64,000 bases of DNA from Actinacidiphila yeochonensis CN732. Its GTDB lineage: Bacteria; Actinomycetota; Actinomycetes; Streptomycetales; Streptomycetaceae. Below the pieces are notes generated by a model. It saw only the letters and a program-made list of their open reading frames with translations, was not told the origin of the DNA and ran no database searches. Shown here piece by piece: positions 1 through 8,223 of the stretch. Within the stretch, counting starts at the first letter, position 1; each line of letters opens with the position of its first letter. The translations under genes were made by a program, and so were the position numbers. The stretch covers positions 2,728,001-2,792,000 of the forward strand of contig NZ_JQNR01000005.1 of NCBI RefSeq assembly GCF_000745345.1, in the 5' to 3' direction.

Positions 1-1
1 C

Positions 2-127
2 GACCTGTCATGGGACGAGACCGTCAGCCTGGACCTGCGCTACGTCGACAACTGGTCGCTCCGCGGCGACCTCGGCATCCTCTTCCGCACCCTCCGCGCG
101 GTGGTCGACGGGCGCGGGGCGTACTGA
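2..127 (+). CDS. C-terminus of a sugar (undecaprenyl-phosphate) transferase, partial
   Basis: The window opens inside a plus-strand gene and only the last 41 codons plus TGA are present. The peptide contains DLRYVDNWSL followed by DLGILFRTL and ends in GRGAY. This is the usual tail of bacterial polyprenyl glycosylphosphotransferases (WbaP/CpsE type), which load the first sugar phosphate onto undecaprenyl phosphate at the inner membrane for exopolysaccharide synthesis. The catalytic core and membrane helices lie outside the window, so the call rests on this tail motif alone. It converges on the minus-strand WD40-KAP gene, with about 120 bp of CCTCGG-rich DNA between them. Confidence 0.7.
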   Translation, partial: DLSWDETVSLDLRYVDNWSLRGDLGILFRTLRAVVDGRGAY

Positions 128-251
128 GCGGTCCGGCGGCGCTGCCGAGGCCCGTCCCCCCCGCTGCCCGCTGCCCGATCCTCGGCCCTGGTCCTCGGTC
201 CTCGGTCGCGGGCCCCGCTCCTCGGTTCCCGGGCCCGCTTCCCTCCGCGGG

Positions 252-3200
252 TCACCCGGGGTCGGGGACCGGCGCCGGAGGCGGGCTCAACGGGCGCTGC
301 CGGTCGAGGGCGTTGACGATCCGGCCGGTCGGGAAGGACAGCCGGCCGACCGGCACCACCCACCGCGCCCAGGCGCGCAGCGGCACCGGCAGGTCCAGGG
401 ACCGCTCCGCCGCGGCCGCCTCCACCCCGGCGAGCCCGGCGAGCATGGCCTGCCACTGCTGCGCCCGGACCGGCGTCATGTCCGGGTCCGCCGGGTTGTG
501 CCAGCGGCCGTTCTCCCGGCGGGGCGCCAGGCTCTCCCGGAACTCCCGCCAGGCCGCGCCCGGCCGGTCCGCCGCCGCGTGGTGCAGGTGCAGGAAGAAG
601 GCGGGCCCGAGGTCCGGGTGGGCGACGAGCGCGGCCAGCAGCACCATGCCCGCGCGGTAGGGGACGTACGGGACGTACGGCGGGCCCGAGTCCGGGTCGG
701 TCCGCGCGGTGAGGTCGGCGGACCGGTGCTCCCGGCGGACCGCGGTGAGCAGGCCGTAGCTGTTCGCCAGCCGCTTCACCGCCCGGGGCGTGGCCACGAG
801 CAGCGGGGGCCCGAGCAGGTCGAGCAGGGCCAGCTCGTCCGGCTCCAGCGTGAGCGGGTCGACCCGCTCGATCACCCGCGCGGGCGGGAGCTCCGTACCG
901 GAGTCCGGCTCCGCGCCGGTCGGGCCCGGCGGAGGCGGCGCCGCGGGTACGAGCTCGGACCCTATGGCGGGTGGAGCGGGTGGAGCGGGTGGAGCGGGTG
1001 GAGCGGGTGGAGCGGCCTCCGTCGGCGGTGCGGCCCCGGCCGCTCCGACTGCTTCGGCGGGCTGCGCGGGGGAGGGCGCGGGGTGCGCCGGAGCGGGCAC
1101 GGCAGGGCGGTCCGCGCGCACGCCGACCAGCGTGCGCACCAGCCGGCGGTAGCCCGCGGTGTCCAGCGGCGGGAGCGTCAGCACGACCTGGAAGATCTTC
1201 TCCAGGTACTGCGCCGGGCTCGACCGCCACAGCTCGTCGTCGTCCGGGTCCACCGCGCCGTCCCCGGCACCCGCGTACGGCCCGCCCGCCGCCATCAGCT
1301 CCTGGTAGTGCGAGGTCACCGCGCGCAGCAGCCATCGCGGGTCCACGGCCACCACCACGACGAACAGGTCCACCGCGAGCAGCAGGTGGACTGCTTCGAG
1401 CACCTCGACGACCCGGCGCGGCGGGCACCGGTCGAGGTCGTCGATGTAGACGATGACGCGGTCGATGCGCGGCAGGAGGTCGTCGGCCTCGTCCGGGCGG
1501 GGCGCGGCCGTACGCGCCGTGGCAGCGGCGGGTTCCGCGCCGGCGCCGTCGCCCCCCACCGGGTTCGCCTCCGCCAGGAGCGCCGCCATCTGGCGGAAGT
1601 CCTCCCGGATACGGGTCATCAGGCCCAGCCGGCCGCGGTAGTCCGTCGCGGCGGCGCGGTCACCGACCAGTCCGGCCAGCTGGCCGGCCGCGGTGAGGTT
1701 CCGCAGCTGCGCCTCCAGCGCCTCGACCTCGGCGTCGGCGACCTCCAACGCCGTCTCCACGCGCCCGCGTTGACGCTGCCCGAAGTCCCGGGCGGCCGCC
1801 CACGCCGCGCTGCCCCGGGCGCGGGTGGCGGCGGCGAAGCGGCGGGCCAGGCCGCCGGCGGCCAGCAGCGCGGCCACGCCCGGGGCGGCGCCCAGCCACT
1901 TCCACAGCGCGGGCAGCTCCCAGGCCGACGCCACCGCCAGGAGGGCGAGGACCCCGCAGGCGCCCGCGACGCGGAGCACCGTGCGCAGGGGGACACCGCG
2001 GATCAGCGTCCAGGTCAGGCGGGCGCCGTCACCCGCGGCCAGGACGGTCGCGGCCGCGTCGCGGTAGAGCTCGGCGGCCCGGTCGCCCGCGAGGTCCGCG
2101 AGCCGGTCCTGCTGCTCCGGCGGCAGCGCCTCGAAGGCGGTGCCCGGTTGCCGCAGGGACCGGCGGAGTGCCGCGCGGCGCTCGCGGGCGGCGTGCAGCC
2201 GCTCCCGCAGACCGCGGCCCGCGACGAGTTCGGCGGTCAGCCGGGACTGCCGGCGCTGCTCGGTCGCGGCGTCCGCGTCGGAGTCCTCGACGAGTTGGGC
2301 GAACATCTCCGCGATGAGGCTGGCCCACAGGTCGGTCTCGGCGTAGTGCCAGGCGTTGAACCGGATCTGCCGCACCGCGCTGTGCGTGAGGACGTTGTCG
2401 GGGCCCGCGACCGCGCGGACGTGCTGCCGCAGCAGCTCCAGGAAGTGCGTCTTGCCCTCGCCCCAGTCCCCGAACAGGCCCACGGCGAGGGGCGGTCGGG
2501 CGCTGCGCGCGGTGACCAGCTCGGCCACGGCGAGGGCGTCCGCCGTCCGGCCCAGCTCGTCGGCGGCCGGCGCGGTGTCCGACCGGTACCCGGGCAGCCG
2601 GGGCACCGGGCGCTCCTCGACGACCTCCCACAGCCGGGTGCCGTCGTACCCGCCGGTGGCCAGCACCGGGCGGCCCGCGACGTCGGCCCACGCACCCCAC
2701 TTGACCATGCCGGTGTGGCAGGGGAGCGGCTCGCACAGCGGGCTCGCCGCGGCGGCGTCCCACAGCCGTACGGTGCCGTACAGGTCGCCCGTGGCCAGGA
2801 CCGACCGGCCGCCGATCCGCGCCCACGCACCCCACCGCACCTCGCCCGCGTGCCCGGGCAGCGGCGCACCCAGTGCCGCCCCGGCCACCGGGTCCCACAG
2901 CCGTACGGTGCCGTCCTGGCCGCCGGTGGCGAGGACGCCGCGGCCGTCCACCCGCCCCCACGCACCCCAGCGCACATCGCCCTGGTGGCCGAGGAGCGGT
3001 CCGCCGAGAGGGGCCCCGGCCACCGGGTCCCACAGCCGCACGGTGCCCTTCAGGTCGCCGGTGGCCAGGACGGTACGGTCCGCCGCGCTGCCCCAGGCCC
3101 CCCACCGCACCCAGCCGTGGTGACCGTGGAGGTGCGTGACCGTCAGGTCCGGCAGCTCCGGGTCCCACAGGTGGACGGCGCCGTCGGAGCCCCCGGTGGC

Positions 3201-3749
3201 CAGCAGGGCGCGACCGCCGGCGCTGCCCCAGGCTCCCCAGCGCGGCGGGTCGACACCAGGGCCGCGGTCCGCGATGAACAGGCCCTCCGGCCCCCAGAAC
3301 AGCAGACCGCCCCCGTCACCGGCGCAGGCCAGCAGCGGGGCGCCGTCGCCGAGGAGCCACGCCCCCCACATCGCCTCCCCGGCGGGGGAGTTCAGCGGCA
3401 GGCCGGCGTCCGCGAGGTTCTCGGGGTTCCACAGCCGCACCGTGCCGTCCTCGGCGCCGGTGGCGAGGACGGTGCGGCCGCCGGCCCGCCCCCACGCGCC
3501 CCAGCGCACCTGCCGGGCGAAGGCCGCGGCGCCGTCCGGGGCGCCGTCCGGGGCGCCGTCCTGGGCCTTCCCGGCCTCCCACAGCCGAACCGTTCCGTCA
3601 CCGCCGCCCACCGCGAGGACGGCCGAGCCCCCAGCCGGCTGCCACGCGCCCCACGCCGCTCCACCCATGGCGACGCCGGGCAGTTCGCCGAGCGGCGCCA
3701 TCGTCAGCACACCGCCGCCCGGTGCCGCCGCCCGCGTGCTGTCGTCCAC
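252..3749 (-). CDS. WD40-repeat / KAP-family P-loop NTPase fusion
   Basis: A protein of about 1165 residues. The N-terminal third holds eight WD40-like repeats, each marked by WGAW and most closing with GTVRLWDP (DNA about 2630-3700), expected to form a propeller. A KAP P-loop NTPase follows: Walker A GDWGEGKT (DNA near 2450), two hydrophobic stretches (LRTVLRVAGACGVLALL and the next one) placed inside the NTPase as in the KAP family, and Walker B VIVYIDDLDRCPP (DNA near 1450). A Pro/Ala linker (APP repeats) precedes the C-terminal region. KAP NTPases are membrane-associated and some act in phage exclusion; the role here is not known. The reading frame stays open upstream into the next gene. 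I chose the GTG at 3749 because GGTGGGGGCGG lies just before it; ATGs at 3809 and 3701 are alternatives. Confidence 0.8.
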   Translation of the reverse strand: MDDSTRAAAPGGGVLTMAPLGELPGVAMGGAAWGAWQPAGGSAVLAVGGGDGTVRLWEAGKAQDGAPDGAPDGAAAFARQVRWGAWGRAGGRTVLATGAEDGTVRLWNPENLADAGLPLNSPAGEAMWGAWLLGDGAPLLACAGDGGGLLFWGPEGLFIADRGPGVDPPRWGAWGSAGGRALLATGGSDGAVHLWDPELPDLTVTHLHGHHGWVRWGAWGSAADRTVLATGDLKGTVRLWDPVAGAPLGGPLLGHQGDVRWGAWGRVDGRGVLATGGQDGTVRLWDPVAGAALGAPLPGHAGEVRWGAWARIGGRSVLATGDLYGTVRLWDAAAASPLCEPLPCHTGMVKWGAWADVAGRPVLATGGYDGTRLWEVVEERPVPRLPGYRSDTAPAADELGRTADALAVAELVTARSARPPLAVGLFGDWGEGKTHFLELLRQHVRAVAGPDNVLTHSAVRQIRFNAWHYAETDLWASLIAEMFAQLVEDSDADAATEQRRQSRLTAELVAGRGLRERLHAARERRAALRRSLRQPGTAFEALPPEQQDRLADLAGDRAAELYRDAAATVLAAGDGARLTWTLIRGVPLRTVLRVAGACGVLALLAVASAWELPALWKWLGAAPGVAALLAAGGLARRFAAATRARGSAAWAAARDFGQRQRGRVETALEVADAEVEALEAQLRNLTAAGQLAGLVGDRAAATDYRGRLGLMTRIREDFRQMAALLAEANPVGGDGAGAEPAAATARTAAPRPDEADDLLPRIDRVIVYIDDLDRCPPRRVVEVLEAVHLLLAVDLFVVVVAVDPRWLLRAVTSHYQELMAAGGPYAGAGDGAVDPDDDELWRSSPAQYLEKIFQVVLTLPPLDTAGYRRLVRTLVGVRADRPAVPAPAHPAPSPAQPAEAVGAAGAAPPTEAAPPAPPAPPAPPAPPAIGSELVPAAPPPPGPTGAEPDSGTELPPARVIERVDPLTLEPDELALLDLLGPPLLVATPRAVKRLANSYGLLTAVRREHRSADLTARTDPDSGPPYVPYVPYRAGMVLLAALVAHPDLGPAFFLHLHHAAADRPGAAWREFRESLAPRRENGRWHNPADPDMTPVRAQQWQAMLAGLAGVEAAAAERSLDLPVPLRAWARWVVPVGRLSFPTGRIVNALDRQRPLSPPPAPVPDPG
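967..1015. repeat. 9-bp tandem repeat coding for a Pro/Ala linker
   Basis: About five copies of GGTGGAGCG lie in tandem. On the minus strand they encode successive Ala-Pro-Pro units in the linker of the KAP NTPase. The copies are almost identical, so the linker length is likely to vary between strains through slippage. Confidence 0.85.
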
Positions 3750-3975
3750 CGAAACCCGCCCCCACCCCGGCCCGCGCCCCCCGGCGCTGACTCCTGACTC
3801 CTGAGCCATGGGTCGTGAGCTTCGAGTCCTGAGCCCTGAGCCATGGGCCTTGAGCCCCGAGTGGACCAGGCTAGAGGCCGGCCGCCGGGCGTGAGCGCCC
3901 ATCGGGTGAACTCCCCTGCAGCTGAGTCCACTTCGGAAGCCAGCTGGGTGACCCGCGAGGACGGCCGGCCGTCGG

Positions 3976-5541
3976 TCAGCGCCCGGTGCGCGCGACGGTG
4001 TTGACGACGGCGCGCAGCCCCTCGGCGTAGCGCGCCACGCTCTTCTGGGCCTGGGGCGTGTCCGGGTAGCGCACGACGAGTTGGAGGCCGTCGTGGACAC
4101 GGGTGGTCCAGACGCACACCTGGTCGCTGCGCGAGACCCGCAGGAGGGTCCTGGACCGCCACGCCTCCCAGTCCGCCGCACCGGGGGCGGCGCGGGAGTC
4201 GGTGTAGGACAGCAGCGAGAACAGGTCGGGCGAACTGGGCCTGAAGTCCTCGCCGAGGAGCGCCAGGGCGCGGGCGACGGGCAGCCGGGCCAGCCGGCGG
4301 TCGGCCCGCAGCGCGGCGCGCGCCATGGTGAGGAGGTCGGCGAAGTCGCGGGCCTCGCCGGTGGCGATCTCCACCGGTACGACGCCCACGTACCAGCCGA
4401 CGGAAAGGTCCCAGCGGGACGTCGCCCGGGTGTGGAAGGGGACGACCGTACGGTAGGTCGAGGGGCCGCCCGCCTCCTGGACGACGAGGGCGGAGGCGGC
4501 GACCAGCCCGGGCAGGACGCCTCCGTGGGCACGGCAGCGCGCGTCGAAGGCGGCGGCCTGGTCGGCGTCGGTGATCATCTCCGTCCACAGGTGCTGTTCG
4601 GGGAAGTCGCCAGGGCAGACGCCCGTGTCGAGGGGGAAGGACGGCAGCGCACCGCCGCAGGCGGCGATGAAGCTCCGCCAGCGTTCGACGGCCGCGTCCG
4701 CCGCACGGGCCTCGTCGGCCTGGGCCCGTTCGATCCCGCAGAAGTCCACGTAGCTGTCGTAGCTCTCGTAGCTGTCGTGGCTTTCACGGCTCTCGCAGCG
4801 GCCGTTCCCGCTGAGGGCGTCGAGGGCGGCGTCGTCGCCGCCAGGTGTGGCGGCGGCAGCGGCCTCGGGTTCCGGTCTCCGCGGCGCGGGCGGTCGGGTG
4901 AGCGCCTGCGGTGCCGGGGCGGACCCTTCGCACCCCTGTGCCGTGTACGGAGGTGTGAACTGGGCCGCGTACCGGGCGAGTTCGCCGCGGATCTGGGCGG
5001 GCATCAGGTTGATCGAGTAGGCGTCCACGTTGGTGTGGTCGAAGCCCAGGTACAGGCGGGTGACCTGCGCGCTCTGGACGACGGCGTAGACGAAGTTGGG
5101 CCACTGGAGGGGGTTCGTCGCGGCGTCGAACCGCTCCTGGAGGAGGCGGCACACGTCCTCGGCGCGCGCGTGGTGGCCGTGGTCGGTCCGGCGCAGCCGC
5201 ACCTGCTCCGGTGCGAGGGTGAAACGGCGCAGGCCGTCTCCCTCCCAGGCGAAGCCGCTGCGCAGCGTCTCGTGGCGCAGCGTCCACTGCCGCAACACGT
5301 GCTCGACGGCGGCGAGTTCGGTGTGCGCCGGCAGGTCGAAGGCGGTACCGACCCAGGCGGGCGCGTCCACCCCCCGCTCCCGCAGATCGCGCACCGTGCG
5401 GATGTGGGCTTCCTGCACGTACGCCGGCGGGCGGCCGTCCGGCGGCGCGCCCACCGTGCCGGGGTCCTCCGGCACTCCGAGGGCGAACGAGACGACCCGG
5501 CCGGGGTCCACGGCACAGCCGGACAGATCGGTGATCTTCAC
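3976..5541 (-). CDS. Stand-alone condensation-domain (NRPS C-domain superfamily) protein
   Basis: A 521-residue protein that looks like a free-standing condensation/acyltransferase-fold enzyme, as in NRPS C domains and PapA-type proteins, which join an acyl thioester to an amine or alcohol. Visible signatures are RHETLRSGF (about 90-97) and FDHTNVDAY (167-175). In the latter, the HHxxxDG motif keeps the second His and the Asp but has Asp in place of the first His. GWYVGVVPVEI near the C-terminus matches the superfamily's closing region. No adenylation or carrier domain is next to it. The GTG at 5541 was chosen because GGAGGTCGGGC sits directly before it. A Ser/Tyr/Asp/Glu low-complexity loop interrupts the middle. 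The substrate cannot be inferred. Confidence 0.75.
   Translation of the reverse strand: MKITDLSGCAVDPGRVVSFALGVPEDPGTVGAPPDGRPPAYVQEAHIRTVRDLRERGVDAPAWVGTAFDLPAHTELAAVEHVLRQWTLRHETLRSGFAWEGDGLRRFTLAPEQVRLRRTDHGHHARAEDVCRLLQERFDAATNPLQWPNFVYAVVQSAQVTRLYLGFDHTNVDAYSINLMPAQIRGELARYAAQFTPPYTAQGCEGSAPAPQALTRPPAPRRPEPEAAAAATPGGDDAALDALSGNGRCESRESHDSYESYDSYVDFCGIERAQADEARAADAAVERWRSFIAACGGALPSFPLDTGVCPGDFPEQHLWTEMITDADQAAAFDARCRAHGGVLPGLVAASALVVQEAGGPSTYRTVVPFHTRATSRWDLSVGWYVGVVPVEIATGEARDFADLLTMARAALRADRRLARLPVARALALLGEDFRPSSPDLFSLLSYTDSRAAPGAADWEAWRSRTLLRVSRSDQVCVWTTRVHDGLQLVVRYPDTPQAQKSVARYAEGLRAVVNTVARTGR
4750..4797. repeat. Degenerate 9-bp tandem repeats coding for Ser-Tyr-Asp/Glu units
   Basis: Units related to GTAGCTGTC/GTAGCTCTC are repeated in tandem and give SYDSYES-like residues on the minus strand, inside the linker of the condensation-domain protein. 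They probably arose by local slippage and form a disordered acidic loop. Confidence 0.75.
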
Positions 5542-5852
5542 GCCCGACCTCCGCGCGCCGAGACCCGCGGGCCGGGCGCTTCCCCAGGCGTCACCGCCCG
5601 AGGGCGGGTGAGGAGGGCCACGGCGCCGGCGGCTGGGCCGGAGGTACGTAGGGACATGGTGAACGGCTCCGGCGGAAGACGATGAAGAGGCCACCGGTGA
5701 ACGAGACCGGTACCCGGCCGGTTACGCCGCCAGTCCCGCACGACCGTCGCGTGCTCGCTCCGGGAAACCGCACGGAGGGCACGGTGCCTGACATCGCCTG
5801 CGGAGCGCTGGGCGGCGGGCTACTCTCTCCACCCGTACAGAGAGGGGCGGGG
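5542..5852. other. Intergenic region between divergent genes
   Basis: About 310 bp separate the condensation-domain gene (minus) from the small plus-strand gene that starts at 5853. Both promoters should lie here. The frames open on either strand are G/C-biased extensions without a good ribosome site. I see no RNA gene or strong operator. Confidence 0.5.
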
Positions 5853-6176
5853 ATGGCGCTGAACAGACGAGGGTCGCGAAGCGTCGTTGTCGACGGCCTG
5901 CCGTATCGATGGCGGCTGCGGCGGAAGCCCACCTACAGCCAGGGTTTGTGCTGGTCGCCCTGCACCTATGCCGTCGAGCGTGCGGACCGGCCAGGTGCGG
6001 TGCTCGTCGTCACCACCGACCAACCGCGTATGGGCAACTGGATGGGCAGAGAGGGGCAACCGGTGCTGCCGGCCGATGTCGTGCGGTCCATCCGCACCGC
6101 CCTCGCACGCGGCTGGACGCCCGAACGCCCCGGTTCACCCGTGCGGTTGGACGAGTCAGGCGACTTCGCAAGGTAG
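5853..6176 (+). CDS. Conserved small actinomycete protein of unknown function
   Basis: A 107-residue protein that begins MALNRRGSRSVVVDGLPY and continues with a basic, Trp-rich segment (YRWRLRRKPTYSQG). It ends with a helix-like part, VVRSIRTALARGWTPERPG. The pattern resembles a family of uncharacterised Streptomyces proteins about 100 residues long. No signal peptide, membrane helix or catalytic motif is visible. The ATG at 5853 follows AGAGGGGCGGGG, a good ribosome site, which is why the longer upstream frame is not used. It stands alone between divergent and decayed neighbours. Confidence 0.7.
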   Translation: MALNRRGSRSVVVDGLPYRWRLRRKPTYSQGLCWSPCTYAVERADRPGAVLVVTTDQPRMGNWMGREGQPVLPADVVRSIRTALARGWTPERPGSPVRLDESGDFAR

Positions 6177-6303
6177 TTCCCCCTCGCTGTCGCCGAACTG
6201 CCGACACCGCCGAGAGCCAACAAGGCCGCCGCGCCCTGCTGATGGTCGCGGCGCACACACGTGACGCCCCCGCCACCAGCCTTGGCGCCGGTAGCGGGGG
6301 CGC

Positions 6304-6939
6304 TTGCGGCAGTCGGCGCTCGGCGCGGGACCGCCGCTTGGGCCGACCGGTCACGGGTGGGTGAGGACCTCGGCCACCTCGGGGACGCGGGCCTCCGGCA
6401 CCGTCGCGATGCTCCCCGAGTCCACCGGCTCCCTCGGCCAGTTCGTCCAGGCGGCGGCCAAGGCCAAGTCCCCGTTCACGGTGGGCACCGGCTTCTACCC
6501 GAAGGTCGACTCCGGCGACTCCGGCGGCCCGATCATCGGCGGCGCCTCGCTGTGGGTCGTCAACTCCGGCAACGCCCAGAAGGAGCGCGCGGCCTGGGAC
6601 TTCGAGAAGTTCCTGGACAGCGAGAAGTCGCAGGTCGGCGTCCACACGACCACCGGCTACTTCCCGGTGCTCAAGAGCGCCCTCGACGACCCGACCGACA
6701 AGCAGTGGGTCGCGCAGAACCCGGAGTTCGGCACCGCCGTCACGCAGCTGGAGAAGACGCCGCTGAACACCGCCACGCAGGGCTGCTCCCAGGGCGTCAT
6801 GCCGCAGATCCGCCAGGACGTGCAGAACGCGATCTCCGCTGTGGTCCTCCAGGGCGCCGACGCCACGAAGGAGCTGGCGAGCGTCCAGAAGCTGGCCGAC
6901 AGCCAGATCGCCGCGTACAACGCGAAGCTGGGCGACTGA
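6304..6939 (+). pseudogene. Decayed ABC-transporter solute-binding protein (C-terminal part only)
   Basis: From about position 6410 the frame encodes a good match to the C-terminal lobe of a family 1 (UgpB/maltose-binding-like) solute-binding protein: ESTGSLGQFVQAA, then FYPKVDSGDSGGPIIGGASL, FEKFLDSEKSQV, TGYFPVLKSA and an alanine-rich tail ending AKLGD. The N-terminal lobe, signal peptide and lipobox are missing, and the first 35 or so residues do not look like family sequence. The permease and ATPase genes are also absent, so the transporter appears to have been lost by deletion. The phosphodiesterase gene that follows fits an ancestral glycerol-3-phosphate/glycerophosphodiester uptake locus. 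Confidence 0.75.
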
Positions 6940-7085
6940 CCCGCGGGGCGTGCCGCGAGTGCCCGGTTCCCGAGTTCCGTGAGTAACTGGGCAGCCGGGC
7001 ACGAACCGGGTACGAGCCGGGTGCGGACCGGATGCGTACCCGGCAACCGAGAAGCCGGGAAACCACCACCGAGAGAGCGCGGGAC

Positions 7086-7775
7086 ATGGCATTTTTCGCC
7101 TACGGGCACCGGGGCGTCATGGGCGTCGAGCCGGAGAACACGATCAGGTCGTTCCTGCGGGCGCAGCACGAGCTGCTGGACGGCATCGAACTCGACCTGC
7201 ACCTGAGCAAGGACGGCGAACTGGTCGTCATGCACGACGAGACCGTCGACCGCACCACCAACGGGTCGGGGGCCGTGAGCGACCTCACCGTCGCGGAGCT
7301 GCGGACCCTGGACGCCGGGCAGGGCGAGCGCGTCCCGCTGTTCGGCGAGGTCCTGGAGGCGATGCGGCCGGACCTGCCGATCCAGGCCGAGATCAAGGAC
7401 GTGCACGCGGCCCGGGTGCTGGCGCGGCTCATCCGGGAGCAGGACCTGCTGGGGCGCGTGCAGGTGCTCTCGTTCTTCGACGAGGCGCTGCACGAGTTCA
7501 ACCGCGAGCTGCCCGGCGGCACCATGGTGCTGGTCGCCGACCCCACCGACCCCGACCTGGCGGACCGGGCCCGCGCGGTGGGCGCACGGCTCGTCAGCGT
7601 CGACATGCGGCTGGTGAACCTGGACTCCGTCGACCGCTGCCGGGACGCCGGCATCGACGTCATGGCCTGGTCGGTGAACACCCCACGTGACCTGGCCGTC
7701 GCCAAGGCCCTCGGGCTCGTCGGCGCGGTCACCGACTTCCCGGAGATCCGGCAGGAGATCCTCGCCTCCGCCTGA
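7086..7775 (+). CDS. Glycerophosphodiester phosphodiesterase
   Basis: A 229-residue cytoplasmic enzyme predicted to hydrolyse glycerophosphodiesters to glycerol-3-phosphate and an alcohol. The GDPD signatures are in order: AYGHRGVMGVEPENT at the N-terminus (His and Arg of the active site, Glu of the metal site), IELDLHLSKDGELVVMHDE (second metal and His ligands, about 38-56), and a C-terminal MAWSVNTPRD with VTDFPEIRQ. Length and lack of a signal peptide match UgpQ-type enzymes. The ATG at 7086, next to MAFFAYGHRG, is preferred over the upstream start at 7032, whose extra residues are unlike the family. It follows the solute-binding protein remnant and ends at a strong terminator. Confidence 0.9.
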   Translation: MAFFAYGHRGVMGVEPENTIRSFLRAQHELLDGIELDLHLSKDGELVVMHDETVDRTTNGSGAVSDLTVAELRTLDAGQGERVPLFGEVLEAMRPDLPIQAEIKDVHAARVLARLIREQDLLGRVQVLSFFDEALHEFNRELPGGTMVLVADPTDPDLADRARAVGARLVSVDMRLVNLDSVDRCRDAGIDVMAWSVNTPRDLAVAKALGLVGAVTDFPEIRQEILASA

Positions 7776-7803
7776 CCGCCTTCCGAGAGCCGCGACACCA
7801 AGC

Positions 7804-7846
7804 GGCCGGCAGGCCGTCCCACCCCTCCCCGGACGGCTTGCCGGCC
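7804..7846 (+). terminator. Rho-independent-type hairpin after the phosphodiesterase gene
   Basis: The arm GGCCGGCAGGCCGTCC pairs with GGACGGCTTGCCGGCC across an 11-base loop. It is a 16-bp stem with a single G-T pair. There is no T tract, as is usual in Streptomyces. It lies 29 bp after the stop codon. Confidence 0.7.
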
Positions 7847-8074
7847 ATCGGCGCGCACGGCGACCACGCGGCCCCGGCCTCCCGGCCCCCCAACGCCCAA
7901 GGCCGGCACCCGCACCCGCGGCCCGGCGCCCGCCGTTTCGGCCGTGTCGGCCTCCATACCGTGCCGCGCCGTGCCGAACCCTGCCGAACCCTGCCGCCCG
8001 GCAGCACCGGCCCCCTTGACGCCTCCGGCGCCGAAGGCATAGAAGTCTGCGGTACCCGAGCAAGCGGCTCCCTT

Positions 8075-8146
8075 CCGGAGCGAACGCAGCGCGACCGATC
8101 CGGAGCGAACGGGAAGCCGGTGATCCGGAGCGATCCGGAGCGAACG
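8075..8146. repeat. Short repeats of CCGGAGCGA(ACG) upstream of the mannosidase gene
   Basis: Four copies start at 8075, 8100, 8125 and 8135. Three of them read CCGGAGCGAACG in full. Spacing is about 25 bp between the first three and 10 bp to the last. They sit just upstream of the palindromic operator, so they could be regulator sites or plain slippage products. Confidence 0.6.
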
Positions 8147-8168
8147 AACAGGGAAGTGCGTCACCCCG

Positions 8169-8184
8169 CTGACAACGTTGTCAG
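8169..8184. promoter_or_regulatory. Perfect palindrome, probable LacI-type operator
   Basis: CTGACAACGTTGTCAG is a perfect 16-bp palindrome centred on CG, 40 bp before the GTG of the secreted mannosidase. TGACAACGTTGTCA is the form expected of LacI/GalR-family operators that control sugar-use genes in actinomycetes. No LacI gene lies nearby, so a repressor encoded elsewhere would have to act here. Confidence 0.7.
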
Positions 8185-8223
8185 GCGTCGTCAGCCCATC
8201 GTGGGAGAGGACGAGTACCCGTA

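Larger units (their letters stand above)
7776..8223. other. Intergenic region between the phosphodiesterase and mannosidase genes
   Basis: About 450 bp without a convincing gene. It holds a terminator hairpin just after the phosphodiesterase gene, short GCCGAACCCT repeats near 7975-8000, a cluster of CCGGAGCGA repeats, and a perfect palindrome 40 bp before the mannosidase start. The promoter of the mannosidase gene must lie in the right half. Confidence 0.6.

Noticed and set aside
498..3797. A 1099-codon plus-strand open frame opposite the WD40-KAP gene
   Set aside because: It is the antisense shadow of the real gene, rich in Arg/Pro/Gly/His, without any family pattern; such long shadows are common in GC-rich DNA.
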